A stretch of DNA of 64,000 nt, taken from the NCBI GenBank assembly GCA_907163375.1, contig CAJQUW010004409.1:159484-223483 (forward strand), given 5' to 3'. Of this stretch, positions 22,778 to 31,976 are shown in pieces. The position numbers and the translations under genes were made by a program. Origin of the DNA: Prostheceraeus crozeri. Lineage: Eukaryota > Platyhelminthes > Polycladida > Euryleptidae. Within the stretch, counting starts at the first letter, position 1, and every line of letters begins with the position of its first letter. The notes beneath the pieces were generated by a model. It searched no databases and was not told the origin of the DNA. It saw only the letters and a program-made list of their open reading frames with translations.

Positions 22778-23360
22778 CCATCGTAGTTGTTTTTAACGAT
22801 AATAAAGTTTTTCACGTCGTCAGCACGGCACACGGCATCGAACCTATGTCTGCAGCTTCCCGATGGTCAGCGGCGTCGAAGAAGAAGGTAGCAATAAAAC
22901 AACCACGATTGATCCATGAGTATAACAAATACATGGGGGGTGTAGACAGGATGGACCAATGTCATATTACGCCACTTCCATTCGTTCAAAGAAGTGGTGG
23001 TGGCCGTTGTTTTTATTTGCGATAGAGTCGGCGATGCAAAATGCATGGCAATTACATCGAAAATCTGGACATGATCTGGATCAACTTGCGTTTCGAAGAA
23101 ATATCGTTCAGAATTATCTGTCTCTGGCGCGAACAAAACGACCATATCGAGGAAAACCTCCACAAGCAAAGCACATGAGCCTCGAAAAACGAGTGCCTTT
23201 GACTTTGAGGAAATCCAATGTGGGTGATCATAACATTGGACCAGCATTTAAACAGAACAGGTGTGCTATGTGTCGAGCAAACATTGAGAAGATGTGTTTG
23301 AAATGCTCAGTGAATTTGCATGAAAGATGTTTTGCTGATTTTCATTCTGTTGGAAACTAA
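22778..23360 (+). pseudogene. piggyBac transposase, C-terminal part
   Basis: Resumes with VVVFNDNKVFHVVST, then EYNKYMGGVDRMDQ, containing the third catalytic aspartate. A frameshift at about 22955 moves the frame to the one read from 22959, with KKWWWPLFLFAIESAMQNAW, typical of the family. It ends in a cysteine-rich segment (CAMCRANIEKMCLKCSVNLH), the C-terminal zinc-binding tail of piggyBac transposases, and stops at 23360. Confidence 0.87.
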
Positions 23361-23597
23361 TTTTGAAGTGAACTTTTAAAACCTGAGTGTTAGTTTGTGT
23401 TTATTCTTGATTCTGTTGTTTCATTGAAAAAATTAAGTTTGATAATGGTCTATTGATATTTGAAAACTGAATTGCGTTTCATTGATTATAATGTGTTGCT
23501 TTTCACCGTCTGTGTTGCCTCTAAGCAATCAATAAATTTTGAAAATTTAACGTCAATGAGAATATCTTTGAATTGACTGTTCCTTCAGAGCTCATAG

Positions 23598-23702
23598 TTC
23601 CACTTGTGGAGGACAAAGTGAATGTTACCTTTCATGCTCACAGTTTCACTTGTGGAACAAAGTGAATGTTACCTTTCATGCTCACAGTTCCACTTATGGA
23701 AC
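23598..23702. repeat. piggyBac right subterminal repeats
   Basis: Three copies of a GTTCCACTTGTGGAAC-type near-palindrome begin at about 23598, 23643 and 23687, separated by acaaagtgaatgttaccttt repeats with a period of about 44 bases. They mirror the palindromes at the left end. Confidence 0.65.
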
Positions 23703-23834
23703 AAAATTTGAATTTCAAATATTGAGCGCAATAATGAAATTCCGAAATAAATAATAGTGAATTCGGTATGTACCAAGGTAAAATATATCAAAATTACTGC
23801 TAATATAAAAATCAAAAATTCGGTCAAAAATGGG

Positions 23835-24686
23835 TTAAGCAAGCTTAAGTCGTCAGGACTCACTTTGAATAGAGATAAGTGTCTTTTCGGATCTAAATCT
23901 TTCGACTTTCTTGGCCACAAGATTTCTCCTGGAGGTATTTCTGTTACTGAGGACAAGGCGGATGCCATAATCAACTGTAGAGCTCCAAAGGACGTGTCTG
24001 AACTACGCTCATTTCTAGGCCTGATTAATTACTGTGGGAAATTTGTTCCAAATTTAGCCACCATCTCTGAACCTCTTAGAAAGCTTCTGAGGGGCACCCA
24101 GTTTTCTTGGGGTATTGACCAAGAACGAGCTTTCAAGACTGTCAAGGAAGCTATAGGACGTGACGTGAAGCTCACTGCTTACGACCCGAAATCTCCCAAG
24201 ACGCTGATAACTGACGCTAGTAGGGTAGGATTAGGGGCCGTCCTCATGCAGGATGTAGGAGGTGAACTCAGACCGATCGCTTACGCAAGTCGCGGATTAA
24301 CTGAGGTTGAGAGGCGCTATTCAGCTACTGAGAAAGAAGCTTTAGGAATAGTCTGGGGCTGTGAATACTTCAAGACATACCTTCTCGGAGGTCCCTTTCA
24401 TTTGAAGACTGATCACAGACCACTAATATACTTGTATTCTCCAAACTCCAAGCCTTCTGCACGTATTGAGCGATGGGTTTTACGACTTCAGTGTTTCCAA
24501 TTCACGGTTGACTACATTCCTGGCCATACGAACATTGCAGACTTTCTTTCTCGTTCTTCGAGCAAGCCGTCCAGAAGCACTGATAAAGACGACTACATAT
24601 ATTTTGTTGCACAATCTGCCGTCCCGAGAACCCTAACTCCCAGAGAGATTGAGGAAGCCTCTGCTGTCGACGAAGAGTTGAAGTAG
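23835..24686 (+). CDS. pol: Gypsy RT thumb and RNase H
   Basis: Continues the pol frame after piggyBac. It has the RT C-terminal motif CLFGSKSFDFLGHKIS and FLGLINYCGKFVPNLA, then the RNase H domain with TDASRVGLGAVLMQ, EKEALGIVWGCEYF and TDHRPLIYLY. The junction with the upstream part is exact when piggyBac and one TTAA are removed. The segment after RNase H reads to a TAG stop at about 24684-24686, just before the integrase region, which reads in another frame; this is a likely inactivating change. Confidence 0.93.
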   Translation, partial: LSKLKSSGLTLNRDKCLFGSKSFDFLGHKISPGGISVTEDKADAIINCRAPKDVSELRSFLGLINYCGKFVPNLATISEPLRKLLRGTQFSWGIDQERAFKTVKEAIGRDVKLTAYDPKSPKTLITDASRVGLGAVLMQDVGGELRPIAYASRGLTEVERRYSATEKEALGIVWGCEYFKTYLLGGPFHLKTDHRPLIYLYSPNSKPSARIERWVLRLQCFQFTVDYIPGHTNIADFLSRSSSKPSRSTDKDDYIYFVAQSAVPRTLTPREIEEASAVDEELK

Positions 24687-24697
24687 TCAGAGAAGCA

Positions 24698-25468
24698 GTG
24701 TTAGCAGATGATTGGGATTCCTCTCTTGTCCCTCCTTCTTATAAGGCAATTCGGAATGAATTGACCGTCTTAGGTCATCTTTTACTCAGAGGTACCCGCT
24801 TGATAATTCCAGCTAGGTACCGGCAAAGGATCTTAGAGATCGGTCACGAAGGTCATCAGGGCATCGTCAAAACGAAGCAGCGCCTACGCACTAAGGTATG
24901 GTGGCCTGGTATTGATAGGGAAGCTGAGAAGATTTGCAAGTCATGCAAGGCATGCGTTCTTGTCTCTGTTGAAAGGGCTAACGTTGAACCTTTGTGCCGT
25001 AGCAAGTTGCCAGTAGGACCTTGGAAAGCCGTCTCCATGGATTTTTTAGGACCCTTTCCAGATGGAAACCGACTCCTTGTTGTCGTTGACTATTTTAGCC
25101 GGTGGTTCGAGGCCAAGTGGATGGTTTAAGACGACCAGTGATGATGTGATAAGTACCCTTGATGAGATATGGGCGATGCATGGCTACCCAGACACTATCA
25201 CTTCTGATAACGGTCCACCTTTTCTCTCAGAGAAGTTGCAAGGCTATTTCAGTACCATAAATGTCTATCATCACCATACTACACCTTTGTGGCCACAAGC
25301 CAACTGCGAGGTAGAACGCCAGAATCGTACTCTTATGAAGTTCTTAAGAATTGCCGATGCACAGAACCTTGATTTGAAGCAAGAATTGAATAAGTTTCTC
25401 CTGATCTATCGTACCACTCCTCACTCCGTGACCGGACAAGTCCCACCATCTGTCATGCTTTTTAAGTG
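24698..25468 (+). pseudogene. pol: Gypsy integrase, frameshifted
   Basis: The first part (24698-25129) has the HHCC zinc-binding motif (HEGHQGIVKTKQRL then CKSCKAC) and the start of the catalytic core, with MDFLGPF and VVVDYFSRW (first aspartate). A frameshift at about 25100-25120 moves the frame to 25062-25468, which continues the core with TITSDNGPPF (second aspartate) and NCEVERQNRTLMKFL (glutamate). A stop follows at 25467-25469. All DDE residues are present but the coding frame is broken, so no active integrase would be made. Confidence 0.9.
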
Positions 25469-25469
25469 A

Positions 25470-25781
25470 TCTCTGAAGACGAAATTACCTGAATTACAGG
25501 CTGTTCAGGAACACGATCCATGTTTTGATAAGACTTTAGGCAGTTGCGCTGAAGGAGAGGTTAGAGATCGAGACTCGTTGTCGAAGGAAATGGGTAGGAT
25601 GTACGCAGATTCAGCCCGAAATGCGAAACACGTTGAAATGCCAGTAGGATCGAAAGTTCTACTAAGGAACGAGGTCAAAGGTAAACTTGAGCCACGTTTT
25701 GAAAATATGGAGTACACTATTGTTAAGGACGAGGGATCGAAGAAGACAGTTGTTTCCGAGACGGGAAAAGTAAAGAGTTAG
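25470..25781 (+). pseudogene. pol: Gypsy integrase C-terminal tail
   Basis: Reads from the stop at 25469 into a 67-residue open frame (25578-25781) with VLLRNEVKGKLEPRFENMEY, similar to the GPY/F-like C-terminal DNA-binding region of Ty3/Gypsy integrases. No chromodomain is recognisable. Confidence 0.65.
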
Positions 25782-26212
25782 AATTTATCTGTAATGAAAC
25801 CGATTCCTGAGCCTTCAGATTATTCCCAATCTTTAGTTGATTCTCCACGAACTACTGATACCCCAATCACATCGCACGACAGTGATTGTCCTCAGAGTCT
25901 CCCAACAGAACCTTTGATAGTTTCTCCATCCATTCAGCGGATAGACGGTATCCTTTGCGAACTAATAGGTCTCGCCCAGCAAGATTCAACAACCATGAAT
26001 TATACTGATGTGATATAACGAATTGCATAGTTTTCCAGGTTTCTCTTGTTTTATTCTTGAGCTGTAAGGTCTACTTTTTTTTATACTTTATGTAACCTAA
26101 TCGTAATTCAAGTTAGTAACTAGTGTAAATAGAGTAAGTACCTAATCGTTGGACAATGGACTATCGTGAGGACCTCGGAATGAACGAAGACGAAGATTGT
26201 GCGCCGCCGGAT
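25782..26212 (+). other. Gypsy 3' region before the repeats
   Basis: A 74-codon frame (25794-26018), proline- and serine-rich, follows pol. It could be a pol tail or a small accessory frame, but no family is recognised. Confidence 0.35.
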
Positions 26213-26335
26213 GTGTATTCGAAATCTCAAAGAACTGTGTATTCGAAATCTCAAAGAACTGTGTATTCGAAATCTCAATGAACTGTGTATTCGAAATCTC
26301 AGAGAACTGTGTTTGAAGTTTCAAGAAACTGTGTT
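26213..26335 (+). repeat. 24-bp tandem repeat upstream of the PPT
   Basis: Five units of about 24 bp with the core ctgtgtattcgaaatctcaa, the last diverged (ctgtgtttgaagtttcaaga). The array ends about 30 bases before the polypurine tract. The period is a multiple of three, so an open frame crosses it, but I treat this as incidental. Confidence 0.75.
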
Positions 26336-26363
26336 AGATAAGGAACCCCTTCACGTCTTCATT

Positions 26364-26376
26364 AAAGGGGGAGAGA
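26364..26376 (+). promoter_or_regulatory. Polypurine tract
   Basis: AAAGGGGGAGAGA lies immediately before the 3' LTR. It would prime plus-strand cDNA synthesis. Confidence 0.85.
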
Positions 26377-27449
26377 TGTAATGTACGCGCTATCTATGGC
26401 TGCGAATATTTATGTTATTAACCATCTCAAGGTCACGCTTGTTTATAACAGCATTGAATCTGAAATAAAAGGTATCACAATCGCTTACCGTGTGATAGTG
26501 AAACGATGTGTTTTTACTTACCGCATGTACTTTGATAAGTGTATAACCACTCGTACGGCACAACTTCAAGGAAACTATAAATGTTAGTTTCGTTTTTAAA
26601 TGGCATGAAAATGTGTACATTTAAATGTATTATTTATGCTTATTGATGGTACTGGGAAACAACGAATTATATATAGTCATGATATATATAGGTGCCGAAT
26701 AATAGAAGGCATGCAATATCCAAATGATTGCCAATAACAAAATGAACGACGCTGTCGTTTAAATATGCTTTATAAGTCGATTTAATAAATTTGGTGAACT
26801 CTGTTCACGAATAGTACGGAACAATCAGTAACATATTATACGGCAAAAGTGGTATGTGACTTGTCCGGTGTGATTGTGTTATATGTTTATGTATAGAGAA
26901 TAGTTACACATTTGTTTATTAAATAAATTGTATAGTAAGTGTAGTGGCCGAGTAAACTTATAACTTCACGAGTTGGGTTTGCTCTGCTACATAAGTTAAA
27001 TATAATAACAACAAACCTATAGCTCTCCGAGTTGGGTTTGCTATTTCACGTACATAGTATTAATAATAATAATAGACCTATAGCTCTTCGGAGTTGGGTT
27101 AGACTTAAAGTCATTCACGTGTTAATAATAACTAGCTTATAGCCTTCGATACGGTTGGTCTGGTAATTTGATATTGTCCTACCTATATCCCCTTGGGTTG
27201 GTTAAAATTAGTGCCGTGAATAATACCTATAGGCCTTCTGGTTTGGGTATTGTTCTCAGAATAATAATAAATAATCTTAATAGTGAACTACTGCTGCTCC
27301 TGCTTCTACGACAAGAGCTAAAGGATTGGAGACTGCTGAGGATTCAAAGGACACCACTGGCAGCAATCGGTAGGTTTATAACGTAACACTTACAGTACGC
27401 GCATCATACCTATCCAACTAATTTACATCTACTAGCTCGGCCCGTTACA
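26377..27449 (+). repeat. Gypsy 3' LTR, complete
   Basis: 1073 bases beginning TGTAATGTACG and ending CCCGTTACA, the TG...CA ends expected of an LTR. From 26569 on it matches the 5' LTR. U3 is present here but missing from the 5' copy. It has TATA-like sequence (near 26670-26690) and AATAAA-type signals. The flanking base group after it is atac. Confidence 0.92.
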
Positions 27450-29418
27450 ATACAAGGTGATACAGGACTCCATTTATTGTTTTACCTTTAAGTAATCGAG
27501 AAATTAAACTATCGACGTTCAGATTCGCCTCAGCCATTAATAACTAGCTTACAACAAAAAATGGGAACGTAGTAAAGACGTATTCGACTTTGAAAACGCA
27601 TTTGCAAATGTTTAGAAGAATGTTCCATGATTGGTCCGTTTTTTAATCAGTAGTATCGTTTATTTACGGAATTATTACGGAAAACTTCAAATCATCTGAT
27701 AAATTAAACAACTACAATGCAAGTAATTTTTCTCTATTATTCAAACAAAGGTACTTACATAATAAGCCCTAATTTTTGCAATATTTGAGTTCAGAGAAGC
27801 AATAAACTCATATGATGGCACCAAAATGAAAAAATTGAACCATCCTACTCCTTCTTGACTGGCTTCAAAAACATCTACCTGCAGCCAGCTTATGCCCATG
27901 CTCCCTGCCTTTGCGTATGCTTTTAACAGTGGCACATTCGAATACCGGTCATGGGGCGCGACATTCAGGCATGGGAAGGGGAAATTGTCTGAACATGGCA
28001 CCTGACATCACCAATGCTTATTTTGCAACAGTTTCAGTGATTGTACAATTGCAGACATCTGAGCAGAATCAGCGTGATGCAGCATAAATAGTAAGGAAAA
28101 AAATTTCATCTGCAGAATTTCAATTTTTAGGATGTGAATGTTCTTGAAGTACCCCGGGCTTTGTTAGCAGAAATGGTGCATCAATGCTGGCACAGTCACG
28201 TAACAGCAAATTTAGATATTAAGATGATTATTCAGTGTTACATTAATGAAACTCATTTATATCGTGCAAAACTCACCATTTCTCTCAATCAAATTGCAAC
28301 AGCAAGTTAATTACTATGAATGATGATCATACTCTAGTAACCAGACGTTGGCCTGAGCCATGGCATTGTGGTACAAAAACACGTTTAACTCTTTCCTACG
28401 ATATTTTGTGGTGTGTTGTTTTGGCTAATGTGCAATAATAGTAATTTGCAGCAACGCGCTCTTGTTGTATTTATAGTCTCTAGTTTGTAAGGTGCGCAGG
28501 TCTGGGATATTGTTACAGCGGTTGGAAGGAAACTACTTATCTGTAAACGGCGTGTTGTGTGTGCGGTGTCCCTTTATCTGGCTCTAAAATGGGATGTTAG
28601 CATGGTATGTTGCGGAATGTAATTAATGTGGTCGCGAGAGGTACTTGTGGGGGTCAGGTTGTGTTAGGGAGGCAGTTTTGAGTGTGGCTGTTCAGCTCTT
28701 TTGTAATTTGAGAATTTCTTCCAAAAAAGACAGGGGGTAAGTGAAAACACAGAGCGTTAGTAATGGGTGCAGGTCAGCATAGTTTGTCATTGCCTATAGG
28801 GTAAGTGTACCAATCTACTTTCTTTCTCGGTTGGGGCCTCCAATCTGAGCTCAGCGGTCCAAGGATTGGTTTTGCGGGTCGGTACATGTTAATTCAACAC
28901 AACGCGGTGTATTATGGGTTTATCGCGAGCGGAGTTGGGTTTGGACAAAAGTACCATGGATATTCGGGGATGTTATATTTCGTTCGTTTTAGTATGAATA
29001 ATTTAAAGTCAATTGTTGTCTTTCGCTACTGTGGCATCTCAGTGTTGCAATTGTAAAAAATAACGATCTTTGAAAGGATTGCCGAAAAATATTACAGGTA
29101 TAGTCGTGTTCGCTCAGGCCTGCGGGGGGTGGAAGTACACTATTTTGGCCAATGTCTTTATCACTAGTTACCAAATGGTTGATGTGGGTGGCTTTGTTTT
29201 GGTGAATCAGTTTAAGTGTTAGGTACGTTTATCAAAGTTCATTCCTTTTTAGACTCTGCTAACGTTTTTTTGAAACTAAGGCCAGGACCTCCAGTTAGGC
29301 ACAGTATGAGGAAATCATGAGCTGCCAAAGTCATTGCTAAAGCGTTTTTCTGCGTATATGCATGATACAATCAATAGTTTTCGGTATTACGTTTTCCTAG
29401 CTCATAATCGTGCTGTTA
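27450..29418. other. Non-coding; one candidate exon
   Basis: No gene or repeat end is recognised except the candidate exon at 27759-28001. The DNA from 28.4 kb on becomes GT-rich. Confidence 0.4.
27759..28001 (-). CDS. Candidate exon, unknown protein
   Basis: An 81-codon open segment lies between an acceptor-like CAG (AG at 28002-28003) and a strong donor-like gtaagt (GT at 27757-27758). An alternative donor follows CTGCAG at 27879-27884. The predicted peptide, with PCLNVAPHDRYSNVP and AKAGSMGISWLQVD, looks protein-like in composition but matches no family I know. It could be a host exon or an old transposon fragment. Confidence 0.28.
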
Positions 29419-30190
29419 ACATGGGGAAAATGAGTTTCACGTCACATATGTTAAATGCGTTTTAATCATTCCTTGTGCCTTGTGGCATTAGGAATAACTG
29501 TCGGTTCTGGTGAGATTTCTGCGCAGTTGTCGCGCATTATGAGTTATAATTTTCTGGTCGTTACAGGTTTCTAGGATTGCTCTGCGTTCAGGTTACAAGT
29601 GGAAATTGATTTCACTTCACAATTTACTGCGTTGAAGTCTATTCTTGTGCCTTGTGGCTGTGGGAATTCATTGGCTTTGGACAATGTTGCGTTGGTACGG
29701 CGCGGGGGAGGGGGCGATGTGGATTTATGTAAGGTTTTTCAAGGGGTTAAAGTGATGCACTTTGCATTTCTCTCAGGAGTCTGGAAACATGTGGGAAAAT
29801 GAGTTGCATCTCTCGAGATTTAAATGCGTTTGTTGAGTGGATTGGGGGGGACTTCGGGCTGTGGAATGGTACATGGCTTTGTCTTTATCAGATGGTTCCA
29901 TGGGGCGCGTTTTCATGCGCATTTGATTATCGATTTGTAGTTCTTGGTTTCTGGAGTCTAGGCTGTCTCATGTTCAGTAATCAAGTGGGAAATTGTAATT
30001 AAGGTTTCACTATCATTTTTAAATGCGTTGAGTGATATTCGGGTGCCATGTGTGATTGGTATGTCCTGGAGTTGTATGTTTCGGGATGGGGGCACGGCGG
30101 CTGGTGGGGGAGTATGTGAGTATTATCTTGTTTTACATGTGTCATATATTTCTCAGGATTCAGTATAACAATTGGAAAATGTGTTTCACA
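29419..30190 (+). repeat. ~190-bp satellite, about five units
   Basis: A motif resembling gtgggaaaatgagtttcac, followed by atttaaatgcgttt, recurs near 29419, 29595, 29788, 29988 and 30173, spacing 176-200 bases. Between motifs are a further cttgtgccttgtggc-like part and a tctcaggattcagt-like part. Two more units are at 41506-41790 with a 186-188-base period. Units are strongly diverged. Confidence 0.6.
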
Positions 30191-30289
30191 GATCAGAGTT
30201 TACGGGGGGGCGGTTGAAGGATATTCTTTGGCATTTGAATTCCGTCGTTGTCATTATCGTGGGTGTTCGGCGAGTTTTCTGGAGCGTGA

Positions 30290-30410
30290 CCGGACAACTG
30301 GGCCCGTATAACTGCCCAAAAAAAAGTACAAAAAAGACAATATGCGCTTTTTTGACATGAATGTGTTGCAGCAGACTCTGCGGTACACATAAATGCACAC
30401 TTTCGATTAC
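30290..30410 (+). repeat. Dispersed repeat X, copy 1
   Basis: Begins near ctgggcccgtataact and ends near gactctgcggtacacataaa. The complement of a related sequence is at 41330-41480. Both copies lie next to the ~190-bp satellite. No coding content. Confidence 0.5.
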
Positions 30411-31976
30411 TACAATGTCCTTGTCTAGGAAATAAACTAATTTTTTTGACAAAAATCGCAATTCTGTGTGTGGGGGGGGATCTGTTAATATAGTGGCCTG
30501 TCTTCAAAGGAGTTTAACTTTTTTCTAAATAGATTCATAGCATGAGTTTGGAATGTCTGGGACTGTGTTCAGGTGGTATCCTTTTTTAGTAGATTTCGAA
30601 CCTTATCTTACTGTCTTTATTTTGGGGTGCACTTGTGGTAATGTCTGAAACGGACCCTGTCTCATGGCTACCCGAAGTATATTCTACTTATGCGGTCGAA
30701 TTTTAACATCAAATATTGTCTTTTGAGTCAAATAATTGGAGTAAGGTGCATAGGTCTTCCAATCAGAAGCATGTTTTCCTACAATTTTCAACCTTAAAAA
30801 TTGCATAATTCCGTAAAATACCTTTGTTGATCAAAATTATCATAATTCATTTCATTTTAAGAAAGTAATAGCATGCATTGTAGACGTTATTTTGTACAAC
30901 AGTCAGGGCTCTATCATTAACTCTATGTCGACATTCATTTGGTTCTTTTAAAATTTGTCAAATTGTGTTGAAACTTTCATGGAATCACTTAGCATTGAAT
31001 AAAAGAGTTAGTAAGGCATTTCGAAGTTCTAACCCACAATCCTTGTGGTAATTTACCGTTAAGCTTCAAAGTTATGTATTGTGCTTGTAAATGGGGGGAG
31101 TGTGGAGCTTCATATGTCCTTGTATGTGGCCACATTTGTTTATCAAGCGTAAGTGTATGCCTGCATGATGATACGCATTTGCAGCGTTAATACCATAACT
31201 ACCGTCCTAGGATTCAGGTGGGGTTTCGATCTTGTATAACAATTTGTAAGCTTTGAATTTGTATCTTAAACGGACGACTATCTTAGGATTCGAATTGATG
31301 TTAGAGTGTATTCAGCGATGGGGAATGTGAATTGGTGGGGTGCAATTTGTATAATAGATGAAGTCCTCATATTGACGTAGGTTTTGTATGATCTACCGGA
31401 AGTATGGTATATAAAAGATGTCATTTATCCAACTCAAACTTGGTGGGAAATTAATGGTCTTGCATGAACTTGTTGTGCAGTCGAATTGACAAGAAAACAA
31501 CAATTTTTTAACCAGTGCATTCAGATGACACCAGAATTGTAATTTATCATGCTGATAACTAATGATGATTAACTTCTATGAAGAAGACATCAAACTTTTA
31601 TAAGGCAACAAGGAATTTTGTGAGCAAGTTATACTGACAATTTTGGGTGCACATTTTAGTAAGTATACATGAGAGTCCATTGAACATTGAACTTATAGAT
31701 GTATATATATGTCAGATACTTTATCTTGAGAATAATGTAGGATGAGGAAACTAAGTTTTTTGATATATCTATACATTCATGTTAATGGGTGGATCAGTTA
31801 AGATGGATCGTATGTTTTGTTTTTAAGTATTTTCGATATTTATATTCCTGGATTTGTTCAAAATCTTCATTGAATCACCACAACTTTCAAACCTACTTTG
31901 GTATTACTTAAGGCTCATCAAGTTTAAAACGAGTTGATACGGAGATGACGATCTGGTATGTAGGTGTAGGAAGTTT
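30411..31976. other. Non-coding, nothing recognised
   Basis: AT-rich single-copy-looking DNA with G-runs (for example near 30473). I see no gene or element. Confidence 0.4.

Larger units (their letters stand above)
17926..23834 (+). mobile_element. piggyBac DNA transposon at a TTAA site
   Basis: Perfect 13-bp terminal inverted repeats, CCCATTTTTGACC (17926-17938) and its complement (23822-23834), are flanked by TTAA on both sides (17922-17925 and 23835-23838). TTAA targeting and CCC-type ends are the hallmark of piggyBac. The transposase gene is on the plus strand but is broken by LINE A copy 2, a Tc1-like element, one stop and a frameshift. Subterminal regions carry repeated near-palindromes. 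Confidence 0.95.
7448..27449 (+). mobile_element. Ty3/Gypsy LTR retrotransposon, split by nested insertions
   Basis: The element comprises a 5' LTR (7448-8341), primer site, gag, protease, RT, RNase H, integrase, polypurine tract and 3' LTR (26377-27449). About 13.3 kb of its span is inserted DNA: LINEs A and B in gag (about 8.63-16.02 kb) and piggyBac in RT (17926-23834). Removing piggyBac and one TTAA rejoins the RT frame exactly, so the pol sequence on both sides is one gene. Gag and pol have a few stops and frameshifts, so it is a dead copy. The LTRs are very similar by eye (mostly small differences over about 890 bp), suggesting a fairly young insertion despite the nesting. Confidence 0.93.
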
